The translations under genes and the position numbers were made by a program. A DNA stretch of 64,000 nt from Nitratidesulfovibrio sp. SRB-5 (GTDB lineage Bacteria > Desulfobacterota > Desulfovibrionia > Desulfovibrionales > Desulfovibrionaceae): NCBI RefSeq assembly GCF_019931275.1, contig NZ_JAIOTY010000001.1:930001-994000 (forward strand), read 5' to 3'. Positions 19,201 to 26,860 of the stretch are shown one piece after another; the first letter of the stretch is position 1; every line of letters starts with the position of its first letter. Under the pieces are notes generated by a model that was not told the DNA's origin, did no database searches, and saw only the letters and a program-made list of their open reading frames with translations.

Positions 19201-19966
19201 GCTGGACGCCGCCCGCACGCAGCGCTTCGACCTGGTCATCACCGATGCGCACCCGCGTGACATGGACGGGGCCGACGTGGTGCGCGCGTTGCGCCGCCTG
19301 GCCGATGCGGCCACCCCCTCCGACGTGCCGGTGCTGCTCATGACCGGCGACCCCGCCGGAGTGGACCAGGGCGCCCTGGAGGCGGCGGGCGGGGTGTCCG
19401 TGGCGCTGAAGCCGGTACGGCTGAAGACGTTGCTGGCCGCCGTGGAAGGCATGGTGGGCGGTTCCGGAGAGGATACCCTGCGCCGGTCGTCGCCCGCTCC
19501 GGTGGACGAACCCCCGGTATTCAATGCCGCCACCCTGCTGGTGGGCGGCGACGAGGCCTCGCTGCGCTTCCTGCGCCAGTCGGGCACGCTGCGCGAAAGC
19601 CTGTGGTCGGCCATGGACCGGGGCAGCCGGGTGGAACTCATCGCCTTGTCGCACCTGTTGCGCCTGGAGGCAGAGGCCATCGGCGCCGAACGGGTGCGCC
19701 TGATGGCCGAGCGGATGGAACTGCGCACCCGGTCCGCCGGGGCGGAAGAAACGCGTCCGGTGTTCATGCTGCTGATGGATGCCCTGAACCAGCTGGAGCA
19801 TGAACTGCGCAAGATGCAGCGCGGCGCACCGCCGATGAGCGAAAGTCCGGGGGGCGGACAGGATGCCGGGCCTGATGCGGGACAGGATGCCGTGTCTGGC
19901 GCCGTGTCTGGCGAAGGACCGGGAGAAGGACCGGGGGAAGAACCGGGCACGGGCCAGATGGCGTAG
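16220..19966 (+). CDS. PAS-PAS-GAF hybrid sensor histidine kinase with receiver and HPt domains
   Basis: Multidomain phosphorelay kinase of 1248 residues. The order is: disordered N-terminus with Gly-Pro-Ser collagen-like triplets (115-140); PAS-like domain with CPFC cysteines (about 172-287); second PAS (289-410); GAF (420-590); HisKA with the phosphoacceptor H610 in [11 protein letters not shown]; HATPase (about 707-865) with [10 protein letters not shown] and DTGIGIP; receiver (960-1085) with acceptor D1009; C-terminal HPt-like helical domain (1100-1210) whose [14 protein letters not shown] places H1145 where the phosphorylated His of HPt domains sits. No transmembrane segment is seen, so sensing is probably cytoplasmic. 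The start at 16220 has GAGG upstream. No cognate response regulator is adjacent. Confidence 0.92.
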   Translation: MRKDDADGAVQPCPNSPDHAPEHAPDCAPGHASDRTSVTWCGQAVPCASTGKPAGVPGSVPGNVSGSVPGAAPLPDAGQDRLRQLEEENRRLRKALGLRPDDPVPCGAPDHPGISGPSGISGPSGPAGPSGLSGFNFFPASTPPADGGTRFPPLAPGIWTGNPLAPRNVAEPFVEMAAPAADGLVCAYVSDIDTHEVLHVNAALRRLVGDCEGRRCHEALQGRDAPCPFCNNGRLRDEPEKAHVWEFRNPALNRWFRCIDRLVPLGNGRLARYELAVDITDMKETEEAMRRFRAALDATAEAIFLIDPVTGLHVDVNRGACALLGLARQQLLSMGPCDINPTLTRDRCLEISRTVLNGTPLLNQETRYCRGDGTLVPVELSTSAWHSARGDLIVAVARDISERVRARNEMQLRLLYDRVLSTCARDLLARPCADDTLLVVLESLREAAGACRVYIFENHDDAQGNPCCSQRYERCAPGVPPQIDNQLLRNVPYATVIPRWGQELEAGRVIRGPVATFPESERVVLEAQGIRSLLVLPIVAQGRWYGFIGFDDTRRPRVWESVDHKFLQTAGEIIGAALERRRTEQTLAESARGLEEASRAKSEFLANMSHEIRTPLNAIIGLTELSLQERLPGDVAENLRAALVSAEALLGIVNDLLDLSRVEAGKLRLECIDFAPARLVRGVMRVMGHTAERKGLTLTLHIDRDVPRHLRGDPGRLRQVLVNFISNAIKFTDEGGVHVAVCRADGADAASAPDASGMGGGATCAEPLAPGTVLADASSGLHTDGDTQWLCFSVRDTGIGIPDDKHELIFENFRQADASTARRYGGSGLGLAICRKFTDMMGGRIVLDSTPGQGSTFRVLLPFGTCTADAPFVASNVRPDADAHGVFQVKERTRGGEWQGGASATARVAPARSPLSDTPSGAPASPGLSELPVLSSPSSRLPARPPVGSAFRQTARDPLRVLLVESDDVNRHAVSRALSRGGHHPVTAAAGRQALDAARTQRFDLVITDAHPRDMDGADVVRALRRLADAATPSDVPVLLMTGDPAGVDQGALEAAGGVSVALKPVRLKTLLAAVEGMVGGSGEDTLRRSSPAPVDEPPVFNAATLLVGGDEASLRFLRQSGTLRESLWSAMDRGSRVELIALSHLLRLEAEAIGAERVRLMAERMELRTRSAGAEETRPVFMLLMDALNQLEHELRKMQRGAPPMSESPGGGQDAGPDAGQDAVSGAVSGEGPGEGPGEEPGTGQMA

Positions 19967-20090
19967 CCGCCTTGCCCCGGCGATTTTCGGGCCGGGGACA
20001 GGGCCGGTCTGTTCGGGCCCGCATGTTCGTTCCGATGTGTCCGGGAAGGTGCGTCCTGCCGATGGGCATTCACTCCATGCTGTTCCGATG

Positions 20091-20122
20091 CAAAAGAAAC
20101 GGGCCGGTGAATACCGGCCCGT
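20091..20122 (-). terminator. Terminator of EF-hand gene
   Basis: Perfect 10-bp stem acgggccggt/accggcccgt with loop gaat. Read on the minus strand it is followed by TTTCTTTTG. It lies 47 bases beyond the EF-hand stop codon. Confidence 0.85.
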
Positions 20123-20169
20123 ATCGCGTTTCAGGGGGGTGCCGTGGCGCCATGGCGACGCGGGTACGG

Positions 20170-20523
20170 CTACTTGGAGGGGGGCTGGATGAGCGGGGCG
20201 GAACCCATGCCGCCCATGCCCTTGGGCATGTCCTTGGGCATGGTGGCGCCTTGCCCGTCCTTGGGGCCCATGCCGCCGCCCATGCCCATGCCGCCCTGGC
20301 CGTGGTGGGCGCGGAAGGCGTCCCATTCCTCGTGGCTGAGGGCGCCGCTGCCGTCGGTGTCGATGGCGTCGAAGGCGGGCTTTTTCATCTGCGGGAACGC
20401 GGCGGAAAATTCCTCCCAGGTCACGCTGGCGTTGCCGTCCTTGTCCATGGCGGAGAACTTGTCGTCGGCCTGGGCCGTGGCGGCGCACAGCAGCATGATG
20501 GCTGCCGGGATGATGCGTTTCAT
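20170..20523 (-). CDS. Exported EF-hand calcium-binding protein
   Basis: Protein of 117 residues with a signal peptide (about 1-19, ending AQA) and two EF-hand loops: DKDGNASVTWEE at 27-38 and DTDGSGALSHEE at 55-66. Both loops keep the 1-3-5 and 12 ligands, so calcium binding is likely. The C-terminal third is Met/Gly/Pro-rich (MGMGGGMGP, MPKGMGGMG), encoded by repeated ggcat-type triplets. Localisation is probably periplasmic. The ATG at 20523 has GGAGG upstream. It is a single-gene unit with its own terminator; partner unknown. Confidence 0.85.
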   Translation of the reverse strand: MKRIIPAAIMLLCAATAQADDKFSAMDKDGNASVTWEEFSAAFPQMKKPAFDAIDTDGSGALSHEEWDAFRAHHGQGGMGMGGGMGPKDGQGATMPKDMPKGMGGMGSAPLIQPPSK

Positions 20524-20879
20524 GGTGCCTCCTGCGGGCTTCGGGTTGTGGTCGCGGGCGTGCGCCCGGTGCGCCCCCTGCCCCCGTGCCGTGGACGGGG
20601 GCGGCGCATGTTCCGTACCGCCATGTATAGGCCCGTGGCGGTATTGGTCAACAGTGCAACGCTGTGCAACGTTGTGCAAAACGGCGGGCAACGCGCGGCG
20701 GGCCGTCGGCCATCGTGCATGGCAGGCCGTGCATCCGGAAAGGATGGAAAGGGGCCGGAAGGCGTGCAGCGCCGCTCCGGCCCCGTGGTTGCACAGGCTG
20801 TTCAGCTGTGTCTGGCGGCATGGGCGGCATTCGCCCGACGTGCCGCATCCCGCATCCCGCGTGCAGCACGCGGCACGGC
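20524..20879. other. Intergenic region, 356 bp
   Basis: Lies between the EF-hand gene start and the chemoreceptor stop. It holds the probable chemoreceptor terminator (20746-20784) and, at about 20653-20678, three direct gtgcaac-type repeats (gtgcaac, gtgcaac, gtgcaaa) spaced about 10 bp apart. These could be activator half-sites for the EF-hand promoter. No coding frame is convincing. Confidence 0.45.
20744..20784 (-). terminator. Probable terminator of chemoreceptor gene
   Basis: Inverted repeat ggggccgga (20751-20759) / tccggcccc (20776-20784) with a 16-base loop. On the minus strand it is followed by TTTCC. It is about 95 bp beyond the stop codon, so only moderately supported. Confidence 0.5.
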
Positions 20880-22934
20880 TTACGCGGCCGTGGCCTCGCG
20901 CTTCATGCCGTCGATGACGGACTTCATTTCCTGCGACTGGCGGGCCAGTTCGGTGACGGCCACGGACGACTGGCGCATGGCGTCGGAGGTTTCCGCCGAA
21001 ATGCGGCTGATGTCCTCGATGGAATGATTGATCTCCTCGCTGGTGGCGGACTGCTGTTCCGCCGCCGTGGCGATGGAGCGCACCTGCTCCGAGGTCACGT
21101 CCACCAGTTGCACGATGGAGAGCAGCGCATCGCCCGACTTGTTGGCGAGGCCGGTGGCATTGTCGATGAGCTGCACCGCCTGCTCCACGTTGCCGATGTT
21201 GCGGCGGGTGCCGTGCTGGATGTTGCGGATGGCGTCGCCCACCTCGCGCGTGGCGTTCATGGTCTTTTCGGCCAGCTTGCGCACCTCGTCGGCGACGACG
21301 GCGAATCCGCGTCCGGCATCCCCGGCGCGGGCCGCCTCGATGGCCGCGTTCAGCGCCAGCAGGTTGGTCTGGTCGGCGATGTCGGTGATCACGTTCATGA
21401 CCTGGCCGATGCCTTCGGCCTGCGTGCCCAGGCTCTGCATGTCGGCCTTGAGGGACAGCGCCTGGGTCTGGGCTTCGGCGATGCTGCGCACCACGTCTGT
21501 GACCAGGGTGGCGCCGCTTTCGGCCCTGCCCTTGGCGTTTTCGGCAGATTCGGCTGCCTGCGAGGCGTTGCGGGCCACCTCCAGCACCGTGGCGTTCATT
21601 TCCTCCATGGCGGTGGCCGTTTCGCCCACGCGGGCGCTCTGGCTTTCCGCGCCCCTGCTGGACTGCTCCACCTGGGCGGACAGTTCCTCGGAGGCGGAGG
21701 TGACGATTTCCACCACGCTCTCCAGCTTGGCGGCGGCGTGCAGCATGCCTTCTGCGCGGGCGCGTTCGGCGGCGGCGCGGGCCTCTTCCGCCTCGCGTCC
21801 CGCCCTGGCGGCACGGGCCGATTCCTCGTGGGCCATGCGGGTTTTTTCGTCGGCCTCGGTGATCTTGCCCTTCAGACTCGTGACCATGGTGCGCAGGCTG
21901 TCGGCCAGCTTGCCGATCTCGTTGCGCTGCGCAAGCTCCAGGGTGTCGTCCAGGTTGCCCGCGGCCACGGTGGAGGCGTAACCTTCCAGCTTCTTGATGG
22001 GGCGCACGGCAATGCGGTCGAGGGCGAACAGGCAGACCCCGATCAGCGCCACGATGGCGGCGATGCCCATGGCGATCATGTAGTTGCGCTGGGCCACGGC
22101 GGGAGCGGCGATTTCTTCCATGTCCATGGAAATGCCCAGGATCCAGTTCCAGTTGGGCACGCGGGTCCAGGTGAGCATGATCTCTCGGCCATCACGGGTG
22201 ACGGCGTTCTGGCCGTTGGCTGCGACGATCATCCCGGCAACGCCGGGATTGGCGGAAATGTCCTTGAGGATCATGGAATCATCCGGGTGGCCGATGACGA
22301 TGCCCTTGGGCGAAAGGAAGAAGGGGCGACCGGTATCGCCGATCTTCACGGAGTCGATGTAGTTTTCCACCAGTCCGTCGATGGCGTAGGACATGCCCAC
22401 GCCGCCCAGCACCCGGCCCGAATCGTCGAAGATGGGGGCGGTGACGCTGATGATGAGCTTGCCGGTGGCCAGGCTCTTGGTGGGGGATGAACTGTAGCCT
22501 TCCTTTCCGGACAGCGCGGCCTTGATGTATTCGCGGTCTGCCAGGTTGTTCGGCTTGCCCGGCTTGCCCTGGGCACGCAGGATGACCTGGCTGCCCTGCG
22601 CGTTGAACAGGTAGTAGGTGTTCACGCCGGGGGCCGCCTGGGACATGGCCGTGATGACTTCTGCCGCCGCTCCTTCGAGCGATGCGTCGCCCTGCAGGAA
22701 CTGGCGAAGCACCGGTACTCTCGATGCCCCGCGCATCATGTCCACCTGGCGCAGGCCGAAATCGGACACCGACTTGGAAATGGTTTCGGCCATCAGGCGC
22801 ATTTCACGCTTCTTTTCCGCCAGTCCGTCATCGTAGCCGGTTTTCGCCACCACCACGACCAGCGCAGATTGTATCAGCAATACAACGCCGGCAATGATGA
22901 TGAGCATGGTCGTACGAATGCTCTGCGAGACCAT
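20880..22934 (-). CDS. Methyl-accepting chemotaxis protein with periplasmic Cache domain
   Basis: Transmembrane chemoreceptor of about 684 residues. TM1 is at about 7-30. A double-Cache-type ligand domain spans about 35-275, with the [19 protein letters not shown] and [17 protein letters not shown] motifs. TM2 is at about 282-305, HAMP at 305-360, and a long signalling coiled coil carries the CheA/CheW hairpin [18 protein letters not shown]. The sensing domain class commonly binds amino acids or small carboxylates; the ligand is unknown. The ATG at 22934 lies nine bases from GGGAG; an ATG three codons earlier sits too close to that site. No CheR-tether pentapeptide is present at the C-terminus. 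Confidence 0.93.
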   Translation of the reverse strand: MVSQSIRTTMLIIIAGVVLLIQSALVVVVAKTGYDDGLAEKKREMRLMAETISKSVSDFGLRQVDMMRGASRVPVLRQFLQGDASLEGAAAEVITAMSQAAPGVNTYYLFNAQGSQVILRAQGKPGKPNNLADREYIKAALSGKEGYSSSPTKSLATGKLIISVTAPIFDDSGRVLGGVGMSYAIDGLVENYIDSVKIGDTGRPFFLSPKGIVIGHPDDSMILKDISANPGVAGMIVAANGQNAVTRDGREIMLTWTRVPNWNWILGISMDMEEIAAPAVAQRNYMIAMGIAAIVALIGVCLFALDRIAVRPIKKLEGYASTVAAGNLDDTLELAQRNEIGKLADSLRTMVTSLKGKITEADEKTRMAHEESARAARAGREAEEARAAAERARAEGMLHAAAKLESVVEIVTSASEELSAQVEQSSRGAESQSARVGETATAMEEMNATVLEVARNASQAAESAENAKGRAESGATLVTDVVRSIAEAQTQALSLKADMQSLGTQAEGIGQVMNVITDIADQTNLLALNAAIEAARAGDAGRGFAVVADEVRKLAEKTMNATREVGDAIRNIQHGTRRNIGNVEQAVQLIDNATGLANKSGDALLSIVQLVDVTSEQVRSIATAAEQQSATSEEINHSIEDISRISAETSDAMRQSSVAVTELARQSQEMKSVIDGMKREATAA

Positions 22935-23248
22935 TGCTGCCATCTCCCTTGTTCATCAGGTGAGTGTGTCTGGTAATGCAAAGTCTTGTATCTAGCATAA
23001 GACATTGAAGCGTGTCTATCGGCGGATGCGGTGCGTAACCGCTCGCGCGAATTGGCATGCCATGCCAACCTGGACATCGAAGGAGCTGTTTTTTCACGGG
23101 ATGCGCTGTTCGCATCCACTGGGGGATTACCCCCTGAAAAAAATATGGGAGCAGGGGGAAGGAGGGGCGGAAATAGGGGGGCGGGGCAAACGCCCGTCTG
23201 CGGACGCAAGAAAGGGCGCATGACCATGGTCATGCGCCCTGTGCATTC
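22935..23248. other. Intergenic region between chemoreceptor and tRNA-Asn
   Basis: Contains two adjacent hairpins: ggatgcg-ctgtt-cgcatcc (23099-23117) and ggggg-atta-ccccc (23121-23134), followed by an A-rich stretch. It also holds the palindromic tRNA terminator (23214-23239). No gene is seen. Confidence 0.4.
23214..23239 (-). terminator. Palindromic terminator downstream of tRNA-Asn copy 1
   Basis: A 26-bp perfect palindrome built on gggcgcatgacc and its complement around a central AT. On the minus strand it is followed by TTTCT. The same palindrome follows the second tRNA-Asn at 30591. Confidence 0.8.
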
Positions 23249-23324
23249 TGGCTCCCCGGGACGGACTTGAACCGCCAACCTAGTGATTAACAGTCACCCG
23301 CTCTGCCGATTGAGCCACCGGGGA
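23249..23324 (-). tRNA. tRNA-Asn (GTT), copy 1
   Basis: A 76-nt cloverleaf on the minus strand with encoded CCA. The acceptor TCCCCGG pairs with CCGGGGA, the D-stem is GCTC/GAGC, the anticodon stem GGTGA/TCACT encloses CTGTTAA (anticodon GTT), and the T-arm is GGCGG-TTCAAGT-CCGTC. It differs from copy 2 at one D-loop base (C here, T there). Confidence 0.97.
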
Positions 23325-23424
23325 ACGTGGCCGTCGTTGCGGCGAAAAAGGTGTGTATGGTGAAGCCGCTTCTTTGTCAAGCGCGAGGCGCAGGTTTTCG
23401 CTCCGGCGCGGTCCCGCCGCTGCA

Positions 23425-24807
23425 TCACGGCGTGCGCGCGTCCGTCCGGTCAGTATGGGACGGCGCGGTGCGCAGCACCAGCCAGCCGCATACCCCGGCC
23501 ACCAGCGAGGCGGCAAGGATGCCCACCTTGGCGTAGTCCAGGGTGCGCGCGTCGGCATAGGCCAGTTGGGCAACGAACAGGGCCATGGTGAAGCCGATGC
23601 CCGCCAGCAGGGCTATGCCGTACACGTGCCGCCAGGTCATGTCGCGGGGCAGCCGGGCAAGGCCCAGCTTCACCGGCAGCCACACGGCGGCCAGCACCCC
23701 CAGTTGCTTGCCGAAGAAGAGCCCTGCGGCCACGCCCATGGTCACCGGGTTGCCGAGGCCCCCCAGCAGGTCCGCGCTGATGGATACCCCGGCATTGGCC
23801 AGGGCGAACACCGGCATGATGCCCCAGGCCACCCACGGGGCCAGGGCGTGCTCCAGCCTGCGCAGGGGCGTTGCGGCGTGGCGGGCGGCGGTTTCCATGG
23901 CTTCGACGGCGGCGTGGCGGTGGCCGTCCGCCAGCAGGTGGGCGTCGGCGGCGCCGTTGCCCACGGTGTCCAGCAGGCGTCGCGCGGCGGAAACCAGGTC
24001 GCCGGGGGTGGCCCGTGCGCGGGTGGGAATGCAGAAGGCCAGCAGCACGCCCGCCACCGTGGCGTGCACGCCCGACTTCAGGAAGGCCACCCAGGTCACG
24101 GCGCCCGCCAGCACGTAGAACAGGGTGCGCACCACCCCCAGCCAGTTGCCCAGCGCGGCCACGGCCAGCGCGGCAAAGCCGATGCCCAGCGCCACCAGAG
24201 AGATGTCCGCCGTGTAGAACAGGGCGATGGCCAGCACCGCGCCGATGTCGTCGGCAATGGCCAGGGCGGTCAGGAACACCTTGACCGAAAGGGGCACCCG
24301 GTCCCCGGCCAGCGAAAGCACGCCGAGGGCGAAGGCGATGTCGGTGGCCATGGGCACGGCCCAGCCCTGCGCGATGCCGGAAGGGTGGCCCAGGTTGAAG
24401 GCAAGGTAGACCAGCGCCGGGGCCGCCATGCCGCCCGCCGCCGCCAGCACGGGGGGCAGGGCCTGGGCGGGGGTGGCCAGTTCTCCGGCCAGCATCTCGC
24501 GTTTGATTTCCAGGCCCACCAGAAAGAAGAAGATGGCCATCAGGCCGTCGTTCACCCAGAGGATCAGCGGCTTGCGCAGTTCGTAGCCTTCCGGTCCCAT
24601 GGCGAAGGGGTGTTGCCAGTAGGCATTCCAGGCTGGGGCCAGGGACGAATTGGCCGCGCACAGCGCAAGTGCGGTGCAGGCAAGCAACAGGATACCGCTT
24701 GCTGCCTCCATGCGCATGAAGGACAGGAAGGGGTCGAGCAGGCGATCGGCAGGGGTCGCAGGCCGTGCGTAAGAGGATCGCAGGTCGTGACCGGTGTCGT
24801 GCGTCAT
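23425..24807 (-). CDS. nhaA: Na+/H+ antiporter NhaA
   Basis: Secondary sodium/proton antiporter of the inner membrane, 460 residues and about twelve helices. The ion-binding signature ALAIADDIGAVLAIALFY carries the paired Asp that binds Na+ or H+. VPMATDIAFALGVLSL and the unwound-helix segment GIMPVFALANAGV are also intact. An insertion of about 45 residues between the two halves (ADAHLLADGHRHAAVE) makes it longer than the E. coli protein (388). The ATG at 24807 has GGAG seven bases upstream, and a sigma-70-like promoter lies 38 bp before it. It is the first gene inside the tRNA-Asn direct repeats. Confidence 0.93.
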   Translation of the reverse strand: MTHDTGHDLRSSYARPATPADRLLDPFLSFMRMEAASGILLLACTALALCAANSSLAPAWNAYWQHPFAMGPEGYELRKPLILWVNDGLMAIFFFLVGLEIKREMLAGELATPAQALPPVLAAAGGMAAPALVYLAFNLGHPSGIAQGWAVPMATDIAFALGVLSLAGDRVPLSVKVFLTALAIADDIGAVLAIALFYTADISLVALGIGFAALAVAALGNWLGVVRTLFYVLAGAVTWVAFLKSGVHATVAGVLLAFCIPTRARATPGDLVSAARRLLDTVGNGAADAHLLADGHRHAAVEAMETAARHAATPLRRLEHALAPWVAWGIMPVFALANAGVSISADLLGGLGNPVTMGVAAGLFFGKQLGVLAAVWLPVKLGLARLPRDMTWRHVYGIALLAGIGFTMALFVAQLAYADARTLDYAKVGILAASLVAGVCGWLVLRTAPSHTDRTDARTP

Positions 24808-24844
24808 ATGGACTCCAGAAGATGATTTGAAGAGTTAACTATGT

Positions 24845-24872
24845 ATAATATGCATGCGTTGCGGACAGTCAA
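24845..24872 (-). promoter_or_regulatory. Candidate sigma-70 promoter of nhaA
   Basis: On the minus strand: TTGACT, 16-bp spacer, TATTAT, in an AT-rich patch 38 bp upstream of the nhaA ATG. Both hexamers are close to consensus, although the spacer is one base short. Confidence 0.6.
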
Positions 24873-24975
24873 GAAAATAAGGCCGCAATTGTTGTGCGTG
24901 CAGCAATCCGGATGGATGTTTCGCATATGCATATGACCGGCATGATTGTCGCCATGCCGGTGGGGGTATGGCAAC

Positions 24976-25077
24976 CGGCATGGTTCGCGCGTGCGCGCGA
25001 CGGGGTGACGGGATCGCCCCGACAGGTTCACGATGCAGGAAAACGGCATGGTTCGCGCATGTGCGCGACGGGGTGAC
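24976..25077. repeat. Pair of 34-bp direct repeats
   Basis: cggcatggttcgcgc followed by a variable codon-like stretch and gcgcgacggggtgac occurs at 24976-25009 and 25044-25077, with 32 of 34 bases identical and a 68-bp period. It lies upstream of the methyltransferase-like gene. Confidence 0.8.
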
Positions 25078-25282
25078 AGGGTGACAGGTGGGGCAGGGGG
25101 ATATGGGGACATGCCGGACGACGACGCGCCGGGGCAGGGCGCGCGGGAATCGGACCGGCGGCGGCATCGGGTGATCGGGGCGCCGGCACGCGCGGGGTGG
25201 TGTGGCGGGGGGGGCTTCCCTGCTGGCTGGTGATTCGGGTATGATGCAGGCGTGGAAAACCCTTCGGCATGGAGGTTCCGCC

Positions 25283-25963
25283 ATGAAGCACGATCATCTG
25301 GACATCGCGCGGGAATACTCCGCGCTGCTGCGGACCGACGAGGCCGACGACCGGCAGCCGGGGTCCTTCCGGTTGCCGCACGGCGAGGGCGATCATTTCG
25401 GCGAACCGGGCATGGGCGGCGAAGGCGCGGCCATCCCCCGCGTGGTTCCGTCGCACGAGGACGAACGCGCCGGGGGCGTGACGCCGGAAGAACTTTCGCT
25501 GTGGGGCGCGGGGCCGCGCATCGTGGTGCCCGCCCTGCTGGCGCAGCTTGGCGGGGCGGCGCTTACCCTGGCCCTGCCGGGGCCCTTCGGCATGGGAATG
25601 CTGCCCCATTGGGCTTGGGTACTCATGGGGTTGTGCGCCCTGCTGCCGGGCACGCTGGCCGTGCGCCGCGCCTGGGCGGAGCTGAAACCGGGCCGTCAGG
25701 AGGGGCGGCTGGTCACCGGCGGCCCGTACCGGATAACCCGCAACCCCATCTACGCGGCATGGATTCTGGGCATTTTGCCGGGCATCGCGCTGTGTTTCGC
25801 CTCGTGGCCCATGCTGGCCGGGCCGGTGGTGGCCTGGGCGCTGTTCCGCGAGACGGTGGTGGTGGAGGAATCGTTCCTGGCCGCCCGCTTCGGTGAAGCA
25901 TGGGATCGCTACGCCGCCCGGGTGAACCGGTTGTGGCCCAACCCGTTCCGCATGCAGGACTGA
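25283..25963 (+). CDS. Isoprenylcysteine carboxyl methyltransferase-family membrane protein
   Basis: Membrane protein of 226 residues of the ICMT/PEMT family. A hydrophilic N-terminal 75 residues is followed by about four helices. The S-adenosylmethionine-binding signature is GRLVTGGPYRITRNPIYAAW, with the conserved RNP, followed by ALFRETVVVEESFLAARFGEAWDRYAARV, where the Glu-Glu and Tyr of the family fall. In bacteria these proteins methylate lipids or unidentified small substrates; the target here is unknown. The ATG at 25283 has GGAGG seven bases upstream. Confidence 0.85.
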   Translation: MKHDHLDIAREYSALLRTDEADDRQPGSFRLPHGEGDHFGEPGMGGEGAAIPRVVPSHEDERAGGVTPEELSLWGAGPRIVVPALLAQLGGAALTLALPGPFGMGMLPHWAWVLMGLCALLPGTLAVRRAWAELKPGRQEGRLVTGGPYRITRNPIYAAWILGILPGIALCFASWPMLAGPVVAWALFRETVVVEESFLAARFGEAWDRYAARVNRLWPNPFRMQD

Positions 25964-26047
25964 CCGGGGGCCGCATCAGGCTCCATGGGCCGCACCCGTG
26001 GAGGGTTCCGCAGGATGGCCCGCAGGCCGTTCGGGACCGGAGGGAAC

Positions 26048-26719
26048 ATGTTCCCGGCGTTGCGCGCTTTGTTCCGCCCCCGCCGCCCCCGGTGGGACTG
26101 GATGCAGGTGGAGGTGACCACCCGCTGCGACGCGGCGTGCGTCTATTGCCCCCGCACCGCCTGCGGGGGAGGATGGCGCGACGAGGACATGTCCATGGCG
26201 CTGTTCCGGCGGGTGCTGGCCGCCAGCCGGGGGGCGCGCCATCTGCACTTGCAGGGATGGGGCGAGCCGCTGCTGCACCCCCGGTATCCGGACATGCTGG
26301 CAGAAGCCGTGCAGGCGGGGTACGTGGTGGGGCTGACCACCAACGGCGTGCATCTGGATGCAGGCATGGACGGTGTACTGGTGGATGCCGGGGTGGACCT
26401 GGTGGCCCTGTCGCTGGCGGGCGTCGGTGCCCGCAACGACGCGGTGCGGCGTGGCGCTCCGACCGCACGGGTGCTGGCCGCTCTGGATGCCCTGCGCGAG
26501 GCCAAGGCCCGGGCGGGCAAAGCGTTGCCCCTGTGCGGTGGCCGTCCGCGTGACGACAATCGCACGGTGGCGGCCGGGCGCATGCTGTTCGGCAGCGTGG
26601 AGGACGCCCCCCTGGCCGAGCTGTGGCGCCGCCCGGCCTATGCGGCGTTTCGGGCCGCCCATGCGCGGGGCACGCCCCCACCGCCCTGCGAGGGGTGCAT
26701 CAAGCTGCGGGTGCACTGA
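26048..26719 (+). CDS. Radical SAM/SPASM-type protein with internal deletion
   Basis: Starts as a normal radical SAM protein: the TTRCDAACVYCPR cysteine motif (CX3CX2C), LHLQGWGEPLLHPRYPDM and GLTTNGVHLD. After about residue 160 it passes abruptly into a C-terminal SPASM-like end: FGSVEDAPLAELWRRPAYAAF, then PPPCEGCIKLR. Family members carry roughly 100 or more residues between these parts, including further barrel strands and cluster cysteines. The frame is unbroken, so this is an in-frame deletion. A complete barrel is unlikely, so the protein may be non-functional. The start at 26048 has GGAGG nearby. Confidence 0.7.
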   Translation: MFPALRALFRPRRPRWDWMQVEVTTRCDAACVYCPRTACGGGWRDEDMSMALFRRVLAASRGARHLHLQGWGEPLLHPRYPDMLAEAVQAGYVVGLTTNGVHLDAGMDGVLVDAGVDLVALSLAGVGARNDAVRRGAPTARVLAALDALREAKARAGKALPLCGGRPRDDNRTVAAGRMLFGSVEDAPLAELWRRPAYAAFRAAHARGTPPPPCEGCIKLRVH

Positions 26720-26860
26720 GCGCATCCCCCTGCGTGCCCGCGCTTCTCCTCCGGGTCGCTTCGCGTGGCCCGGCGTGTTCCGGCATTCCCGGCTTGCCGT
26801 AATGCCAATCCCAGCCAGCTTTGCCGACGTTGCCAATCCCCGCCGGTTCTGCCGCTCTGT

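Larger units (their letters stand above)
24808..25282. other. Divergent intergenic region, 475 bp
   Basis: Lies between nhaA (minus) and the methyltransferase-like gene (plus). The nhaA-proximal 110 bp is much lower in GC than its surroundings and carries the promoter. The middle holds a pair of 34-bp direct repeats (24976-25009 and 25044-25077). No further gene is seen. Confidence 0.5.

Noticed and set aside
20170-20523. Possible lipoprotein signal in the EF-hand protein (Cys13)
   Set aside because: The residues before Cys do not fit a lipobox (no Ala/Gly at -1), while AQA at 17-19 is a good signal-peptidase I site.
24976-25077. Possible CRISPR array
   Set aside because: Only two repeat copies with one 34-bp spacer, not palindromic, and no cas genes anywhere in the window.
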